DNA from: an uncultured Treponema sp.
GTDB lineage: Bacteria; Spirochaetota; Spirochaetia; Treponematales; Treponemataceae
NCBI GenBank assembly: GCA_938039145.1
Contig: CALHVG010000026.1
Coordinates: 1-19,086 of the forward strand
Reading direction: 5' to 3'
Length of the DNA: 19,086 bases
The notes below the pieces were generated by a model. The model saw nothing but the letters and a program-made list of their open reading frames with translations, was not told the origin of the DNA and searched no databases. How positions within the stretch are numbered: position 1 is the first letter of the stretch; each line of letters begins with the position of its first letter. Position numbers and translations under genes: made by a program. Of this stretch, positions 13,028-19,086 are shown piece by piece.

Positions 13028-16000
13028 ATGCCGTTCAGTTTCAGTCTTATGAGTAGGAAAAGACTTCCGATAAAGGAAAGCGTCTCAGTCATTGTGTTTT
13101 CTCTTGTCCTGTGCCTTTCGATTTTGGCGCTTCGGCCGATTCTGAAGGTTTTGAACGACAGAATGAACATTTATGTCGCAAGTCTGTTCGGTCAAGTTGA
13201 AAATACGCTCGGAATAAAGATTTCTTACGGCTCTCTTTCGCCGTCGATTCTTTCCGGAATCAGGGTAAAAAACATATCGATAAAAGAACCGGACGGCGGA
13301 GAAAATATCCTTGACATAAAAAACGTTTCCATTCGCTACAGTTTTCCAAAACTTCTTAGAAGAAAATTTCCGGATATGTTCAAGGACATTACCGTAGAAG
13401 GCGTTACGCTTTCTTTTGACGGAGAAAACGATTTTTTGCTGGTCGAAAAAATAAAGCGTCTTTTTTCATCTTCTCCGGATTCAAAAAAAAATCCCAAAGA
13501 AACTGAAGATAAACCGGATGACTTTTCTTTAAAAAACTTGATTCAGCTAAAAAGCCTGTTTGACATTTACATAAAGAATCTGCGCATAAGTTATTCGATT
13601 GGCTCTGACACGGCGGATGCGTTTTTCAGGCGAATTTCCATGAACATACTTGAAAATACAGGTCAGGTTTTGCTTAATACTTCGGGTTCTCTTATTTATT
13701 ACAACGGCGAAAAAGAAAAGAGCCTTTCCTGCGGCTTTGTCGCAGAAGGTGCGGTTGAAGAAAAACTTGACGGAAGTTCACTTCACCTGAACATCTCAAA
13801 CTTCACGGACGGAAATTTCAACTTCAAGCGTCTGAACCTGCTTTTCGGCTATGCGGACGATGTTGCCTCTTTTACAACCGTGCAGAATTCCTATCCGTTT
13901 GTTTTTGCAGGCTCTCTTGATATCGAAAAAAAACGTGCGGACGTTTCGCTGAGAGCTTTCGAACTCACTCTTGGAAATCTTATTTCTTCCAAAAAGTCGG
14001 GAAAAATCCTTAATGCGCTTGACAACATCACAATGACGCTTGAGGCAAAGGCTTCGTGCGACATAAAAAGCCGTTCCGTGGATTACAGCTCAAACGGAAA
14101 CATTGCGTTGAAAGACGAACTTTTTAATGGCGGAGAAAAAATAGAATATTCGTTTTTTGGAAATGAAAACAAAATCGACGTCAAAAAATTGGACTTCAAC
14201 GGAGAACGCTTAAACGGCGATTTTTCCGGAAATCTTGCGTTTAAAAATCTACAGCTTTCAGGAAACTTGAACCTGTACAACTACACGCTTTTAAACGGAG
14301 GCGAGATTTCAACGGAAGTGTTCTTTGAGCCTGAAAAAAAAGGTTTTATGGCATTTGCGCCCCAGCTTATGTTCGGCGGAAAATCGTTTACCGCATTGCA
14401 GCTTGCGCTTTCTCCGTCGGACGATTCTTTTGATTTTTCGTTTGAGTTTTCCGACTACGCGCACAGCGATTACGGAAAGCCGGGCACCGTGTCTCTTTCG
14501 GGAAGTTACATCGGAAGCGAAAACTACATTCAGGCAAATCTTTCTGCAGGAGATATGTTCCTTGACAGCGTTGCGGATTCCGTTCTTTTCTTTTCGGACG
14601 GAAAGAAACCTTCCGCTTCTTTTTTGAAGCCTTATCTTTTTAACGGGGAACTTTATGTCTCTTCCGACTTTAAAACTCTTTCGTACAATATTCCGTATCT
14701 TCTTGTGGCGAACAGCGAAAAAGACGGAAAATTCGTGTACGCTTCAATCGACGGAAACGACACTTCGCTGTCCGTGAGCCGTGTGGATTTTATTTCCGGC
14801 GGAAAGTTTTCAAATCTTTCCGCCCGGGTGGAACTTTCCCCGGACTATAAAGAAGCTTTTTTTACCGTAGATGCAACCCGCGATTCCGTGCCTTATCATC
14901 TTGCCGGAAATTATTTAGGAAAATCCTTGAGCGTTACAGGAGACTACGGGCTTTCATTTGAACTTAGGAACTCTTTTCCTAACCGCTATGACGGAACTTT
15001 TTCGATGGAAAGTCTTCCGCTTTCTTTGTTCGATTCGATATTCAGCGTGTCCATGGATTCAGGTTTTACGTATTCAAAAGAAGACGGCGTAAATCTTATT
15101 GTTTCAAAGTTCGAGGCAGAAGAAGGAGGCTCAAAGTTCAGTTTTAAGCCGCACTTAATTCTTTCGGGAAGCGTCACAAAATACGGCGCGATATTCGACA
15201 ATATAACTTATTCCGACAGATTTTCAGCCCTTGAAGGCCCTTTAAGCCTTACGTGGAACATAAATGACGGTATTTTTTCCGGGGCGGCGCTTGATTTTTC
15301 GCTTAAAAATCAAATTTCTTCCGAAGGATTTGACATCACGGCGGAACTTTCAAATCCGGGCGGAAAAACCGTCGATTCAAATACATTGAAGTCTGAGCTT
15401 TACGTTAATTCAAAAATCGAAGTGAACCGTCTTGCGCTCAGTCGTTTTTTTCCGGAATCAAGCGACAACAATCAAGTCACGGGAACGCTTGTCGTTTCGG
15501 GAGCGCTTGAAAGTCCTTACATAGGCGCAAACATAGATTCCCTGAAACTGCTTGCCGCCGGAAACGTATTTTCCGCATCGGGAAAAGGTTACGGCGAAGG
15601 AAAAAATATTTTTATAGAAGACATGAATCTTTCATACACCGGAATTGATTTAAAAGGGGTAAAAGCGGAGTACGATCTTGAAAAATTCTCAGGGAAAGCG
15701 TCCGGCGTTCTTGAATCCGGCGTTCTTTCAAAAAGCATAATAATTCCCATGGAACTTTCGATGGAAAGTTTCGCTTTTTCCGAAAAAAACTCTTTCCCCA
15801 CGGATTTTGACGTCGTCCTTGACATAAAAAAGGCTGGCGGCTCGTTTTTGACCAAAGAACTTTCTGAACGGATTTCGCTTGTTCATTCATCGGGGAACAC
15901 AGCCGTAAACACGTCGGATTTGCTTGGAATTTCCGGTTTCATAGCAAAAAACGGCGACATGGATTTTTCCATCGCAAAAGGAAAAAGCGTCTCGGCTTCC

Positions 16001-17515
16001 GTTTCGGGAAATATCTTTTCAAAAAATCTTGACATAAACATAAACGATGTTACGGCGGATCTTGCGTCGGCGGCTTCCTATCTGAACATTCCGGATTTTA
16101 AAATCTACAAAGGAATCATGAAAGGGAACATGACAATCAAGGGACTTAAAAAAGACCCGGATTTCGGAGGAAGGTTTTCCGTATCCGGGGCGGACATCAC
16201 ACTTCCCCAAATCGTTCCTAGCCATATAACCGCACCCAGGCTCGAAGTCCGCCTGAACCAAAACGTAATATCCGTTCCCGAATTCAAAGGAATGGTAAAA
16301 AAAACAAATCCTGTCTACGGAAAAATCGATTTCTTTTTTGACAGATGGTTTTTCGACAGAATGGAAGCAAAAATCCGCACTCCGGAAAATGCGCATATCC
16401 CTGCGAACTTGAAACTTGCTTTGATTCAGGCAAAAGGAGATGTTGCGCTGGACTTGAACCTCACGATACAGGACCGCTACCTGGATTTGGGAGGTGCAAT
16501 CTCGCTAAAAAAGACGAACGCAAAAATCGTTACAACTGATTTTTTTTCGTTGAACCAGAATTCGGAGCCGTCATTCTTCTTTCGTTCCGACCTTGACGTG
16601 TACATAGAGCAGCACGTAAGTTTCAATTTTGACCCCATTCTTAGGACGGTTTTTGTTCCCGACAAAAAGTTCACGTTCAAATGCGACACCGAAGACGGAA
16701 TCTTCAACATAGACGGCGACATTCAGCTCCGCTCCGGGGACATCGCCTACCTGAACAGGAACTTCTATCTAAAGAACGGACTTTTGCGTTTTGATCCGAA
16801 CGAGACCCGGCTTAATCCATACATCACTTTGACGGCGGAAACAAGAGAAAAAGACGCATACGGAAACGATGTCAGAATAATTCTTTCTGCGAACAATCAG
16901 GAACTTGATAAATTTCAGCCTGTGTTCACCTCGATTCCGCCTAAATCCGAGATGGAAATCAGGGAACTTTTGGGTCAGATTGCAACGGGAGATTCCGACA
17001 AAGTGACTAACCTTCTGATAGCGACCGGCGACTATGCCATCCAGTCAACGATAGGACGAACCGTCGAGAATACATTGCGGGAATATCTTAATTTTGATAT
17101 ATTCTCTCTAAGAACAAATGTTCTTCAGAACGCCATAAAGCAGACATTGTCAAGTAATTCCGAGAACATGAAAATCGGTAACTATTTGGATAATTCGACT
17201 GTTTACATAGGTAAGTATTTCGGAAGTTCGTTGTATGCCGATGCTCTGATGCATCTTTCCTATGATGACAGTATCCTGGGAAACGAAGGCAAGGTCGAAG
17301 GATTTTCGTTCCAGCCGGAAATCGGTTTCGAGATGGACATCAGTCAGATGTTCGCACCTCTATGGAATGTGTTCCTTCCCAAAATAGGGCTAAAACCTAC
17401 GACAACGGTAGCAAATGTCCGTCTGTCTCTTTCGCCTGAAATCGGAAGGGGATTAGACAGCATAGATTTTGCGACTTCGACTTCGGTTACGCTTTCATGG
17501 AAGTTCTCATTTTAA
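13028..17515 (+). CDS. tamB: TamB-family inner-membrane/periplasmic assembly protein
   Basis: A 1495-residue protein with one N-terminal membrane anchor (about 20-40, SVIVFSLVLCLSILAL) and a very long beta-strand-rich periplasmic part. The early region (SYGSLSPSILSGIRVKNISI, about 64-83) has the AsmA-like opening, and the last 350 residues carry the TamB/DUF490 domain, with LRSGDIAYLNRNFYLKNG at about 1230 and the end VTLSWKFSF, closing in Phe like TamB and many outer-membrane proteins. TamB-like proteins are thought to form a hydrophobic groove bridging the inner and outer membranes for lipid transport and outer-membrane protein assembly. bamA follows after 18 bp, the arrangement known as TP0325-TP0326 in T. 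pallidum (from memory). Start choice is uncertain: ATG 13028 or ATG 13049, neither with a clear ribosome site. Confidence 0.87.
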   Translation: MPFSFSLMSRKRLPIKESVSVIVFSLVLCLSILALRPILKVLNDRMNIYVASLFGQVENTLGIKISYGSLSPSILSGIRVKNISIKEPDGGENILDIKNVSIRYSFPKLLRRKFPDMFKDITVEGVTLSFDGENDFLLVEKIKRLFSSSPDSKKNPKETEDKPDDFSLKNLIQLKSLFDIYIKNLRISYSIGSDTADAFFRRISMNILENTGQVLLNTSGSLIYYNGEKEKSLSCGFVAEGAVEEKLDGSSLHLNISNFTDGNFNFKRLNLLFGYADDVASFTTVQNSYPFVFAGSLDIEKKRADVSLRAFELTLGNLISSKKSGKILNALDNITMTLEAKASCDIKSRSVDYSSNGNIALKDELFNGGEKIEYSFFGNENKIDVKKLDFNGERLNGDFSGNLAFKNLQLSGNLNLYNYTLLNGGEISTEVFFEPEKKGFMAFAPQLMFGGKSFTALQLALSPSDDSFDFSFEFSDYAHSDYGKPGTVSLSGSYIGSENYIQANLSAGDMFLDSVADSVLFFSDGKKPSASFLKPYLFNGELYVSSDFKTLSYNIPYLLVANSEKDGKFVYASIDGNDTSLSVSRVDFISGGKFSNLSARVELSPDYKEAFFTVDATRDSVPYHLAGNYLGKSLSVTGDYGLSFELRNSFPNRYDGTFSMESLPLSLFDSIFSVSMDSGFTYSKEDGVNLIVSKFEAEEGGSKFSFKPHLILSGSVTKYGAIFDNITYSDRFSALEGPLSLTWNINDGIFSGAALDFSLKNQISSEGFDITAELSNPGGKTVDSNTLKSELYVNSKIEVNRLALSRFFPESSDNNQVTGTLVVSGALESPYIGANIDSLKLLAAGNVFSASGKGYGEGKNIFIEDMNLSYTGIDLKGVKAEYDLEKFSGKASGVLESGVLSKSIIIPMELSMESFAFSEKNSFPTDFDVVLDIKKAGGSFLTKELSERISLVHSSGNTAVNTSDLLGISGFIAKNGDMDFSIAKGKSVSASVSGNIFSKNLDININDVTADLASAASYLNIPDFKIYKGIMKGNMTIKGLKKDPDFGGRFSVSGADITLPQIVPSHITAPRLEVRLNQNVISVPEFKGMVKKTNPVYGKIDFFFDRWFFDRMEAKIRTPENAHIPANLKLALIQAKGDVALDLNLTIQDRYLDLGGAISLKKTNAKIVTTDFFSLNQNSEPSFFFRSDLDVYIEQHVSFNFDPILRTVFVPDKKFTFKCDTEDGIFNIDGDIQLRSGDIAYLNRNFYLKNGLLRFDPNETRLNPYITLTAETREKDAYGNDVRIILSANNQELDKFQPVFTSIPPKSEMEIRELLGQIATGDSDKVTNLLIATGDYAIQSTIGRTVENTLREYLNFDIFSLRTNVLQNAIKQTLSSNSENMKIGNYLDNSTVYIGKYFGSSLYADALMHLSYDDSILGNEGKVEGFSFQPEIGFEMDISQMFAPLWNVFLPKIGLKPTTTVANVRLSLSPEIGRGLDSIDFATSTSVTLSWKFSF

Positions 17516-17533
17516 ACATAAACGGATGAATGT

Positions 17534-19086
17534 ATGTTTTCAAGGAAATTAAAAATCATCGCCTCTTGCCTTGTTGTGTCTCTTTTTATTTGCGTTCCTT
17601 TTTGGTCCGAGGAAGAGGATTCGGACTGGTTTTGGGGAAAGACAATATCCCAGGTTTCGTTCGAAGGTCTTGTAACGGTAAAAAAATCCGAGCTTTCAGG
17701 CGTAACATCGTCGTTCATCGGAAAAGAATTCAACGACACTGTATATAACGATATCCTTGACCGTCTTTACAGCCTTGACTATTTTGATGAAATCGAGCCG
17801 TTCGCAAAACATGACCCCAAGTCGGCGGACAAAATCCTTTTGGTCTTCAATGTAAAAGAACGGCTTTCGATTGAATCCATAGAATTCAAGGGAAACCGAA
17901 AGATTCGCAACAACGAACTGAAGGAAACTGTTTCCGCAAAGGCAGGAGATATTTTCGTGGATTCTGCTGTTCTTCTTGACGAACGGGCGATAAGGGATCT
18001 TTACATAAAAAAAGGATATTCCAACGTGAAAGTAACGCACTCCAGCCAAGAGACTGAAAGCGGCGTGAAGGTCGTTTTCGATATTTCCGAGGGCAAAGGA
18101 ACTGTGATTACTTCCATAAAGTTCAACGGAAACACGGTCTTTTCGGAAAGGACGCTCAAAAGCAAACTTTCACTGAAGGAAGAAGGCTTCATGAAGGACG
18201 GAGCTTTTCAGTGGTCGTCTCTTGAAAGCGACAAGCAGGCGGTTCTTAATTATTACAATACAAGGGGCTATGCGGACGCGCGTGTGGTGGATGTCCTTCA
18301 GGAGTCCGTGCAGAATGAAGAAAAGGAGCGAGAGGAACTTTCGCTTACGTTCCTGATTCAGGAAGGCGCACAGTATACGTTCAGCGGCCTTTCCGTTTCG
18401 GGAAACGAAATTTTTTCTTCGGAAAAACTCTTGGCGTTCATGAAACTGAAGAACGGCGATATTTACAATCAGACTAAATTGCGTGAAGGAATTTCTTCGA
18501 TAACGAATCTTTACTATGAAAACGGTTACATGACAAACGAGTTCATTCCTTCCGTGAACAAAGATTCCGAACTTCACACCATAGGTTACAGCCTTACCGT
18601 AGTTGAGCGTTCACGCGCGCATATTGAAAACATAATCGTCAAGGGAAACACAAAGACAAAGGACGAGGTAATAATCAGAGAAATCCCTTTGAAGCCGGGG
18701 GACGTTTTTTCGCGCGACAAGGTGATGGCAGGTCTTCGAAATCTTTATAATCTCCAATATTTTTCGAATATCGTTCCGGAGCCTGTGGCGGGGTCTGAAG
18801 AAAATCTTGTGAATCTTGTGATTTCCGTTGAGGAAACATCAACCACCATGCTTCAGTTGGGAATGACTTTTTCCGGTGTCTCCAATGCCGAAGACCTTCC
18901 GATTTCTTTGTTCTTTAAATGGCAGAACTCAAATCTTTCTGGAAAGGGAAGAATGCTGTCGGCTGGCGTAACTGCGGCCAAGGGAGAGCAGTCGGTGGAT
19001 TTTTCTTTCGGTCAGAACTGGATTTTTGGAGAGCCAATCCAGATTTCTGAGAGCCTTTCGTTTTTTCATGAAAAATCTTCCTCGCT
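17534..19086 (+). CDS. bamA: BamA outer-membrane assembly factor, 5' part
   Basis: The first 517 codons are present; the gene is cut by the window edge. BamA inserts beta-barrel proteins into the outer membrane. After a signal peptide (MFSRKLK, hydrophobic 8-24) and an acidic, Trp-containing linker come five POTRA domains at about 38-110, 111-188, 189-280, 281-359 and 360-434, each opening with a strand such as IESIEFKGN, ITSIKFNGN, FSGLSVSGN or IENIIVKGN and containing a GY or similar turn. The barrel begins near 438 (MLQLGMTFSG). Five POTRA domains agree with the Treponema and E. coli proteins. The start ATG at 17534 gives a proper signal peptide; the overlapping ATG at 17530 is in another frame. 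The 18-bp gap behind tamB suggests one transcript. Confidence 0.96.
   Translation, partial: MFSRKLKIIASCLVVSLFICVPFWSEEEDSDWFWGKTISQVSFEGLVTVKKSELSGVTSSFIGKEFNDTVYNDILDRLYSLDYFDEIEPFAKHDPKSADKILLVFNVKERLSIESIEFKGNRKIRNNELKETVSAKAGDIFVDSAVLLDERAIRDLYIKKGYSNVKVTHSSQETESGVKVVFDISEGKGTVITSIKFNGNTVFSERTLKSKLSLKEEGFMKDGAFQWSSLESDKQAVLNYYNTRGYADARVVDVLQESVQNEEKEREELSLTFLIQEGAQYTFSGLSVSGNEIFSSEKLLAFMKLKNGDIYNQTKLREGISSITNLYYENGYMTNEFIPSVNKDSELHTIGYSLTVVERSRAHIENIIVKGNTKTKDEVIIREIPLKPGDVFSRDKVMAGLRNLYNLQYFSNIVPEPVAGSEENLVNLVISVEETSTTMLQLGMTFSGVSNAEDLPISLFFKWQNSNLSGKGRMLSAGVTAAKGEQSVDFSFGQNWIFGEPIQISESLSFFHEKSSS

Noticed and set aside
17530..17748. Small frame starting MYVFKEIKN at the bamA start
   Set aside because: It is out of frame with bamA; the ATG at 17534 gives a signal peptide and five POTRA domains.

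Overview
The window looks like a chromosomal segment of a Treponema-type spirochaete. The grounds are a tamB-bamA pair, a PUR-domain protein whose N-terminus matches the Borrelia BpuR type, several Treponema-like secreted or periplasmic proteins of no clear family, and moderate-to-low G+C with many A/T homopolymer runs. I could not search a database, so the genus is an inference.

Layout. Positions 1-938 hold no credible gene. They are packed with inverted repeats and related repeat units, ending in a run of about nine hairpins spaced about 30-42 bp apart that reaches the ribosome binding site of the first gene. From 939 a tightly packed plus-strand group follows: mcsA, mcsB (2-bp gap), clpC (ATGA overlap) and a periplasmic solute-binding-like protein (TTG start directly after the clpC stop). 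A good sigma70-type promoter at 6201-6229 starts a second plus-strand group: a phosphoribosyltransferase, a 705-residue secreted protein with a probable beta-helix, and rnhB. Four minus-strand genes follow, read right to left: tmk, a 209-residue exported protein, a cysteine desulfurase, and the PUR-domain protein, which appears to have its own promoter inside the 3' end of the desulfurase gene. tmk is divergent from tamB at 13028. tamB is followed after 18 bp by bamA, which runs off the right edge.

How the genes work together. McsA/McsB/ClpC form a protein quality-control module: in Firmicutes McsB phosphorylates arginines and ClpC-ClpP degrades the tagged proteins. Here the McsB homologue has lost nearly every residue needed for phosphotransfer, while ClpC and the McsA zinc motifs look intact, so the module may work without arginine phosphorylation. 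TamB and BamA serve outer-membrane biogenesis. RNase HII, thymidylate kinase and the phosphoribosyltransferase are housekeeping nucleic-acid and nucleotide functions.

The two points most worth a second look are the hairpin array at 1-935, where stem sequences vary while pairing is kept, and the apparently catalytically dead McsB. A smaller one is a thymidylate kinase whose P-loop lysine is a threonine.
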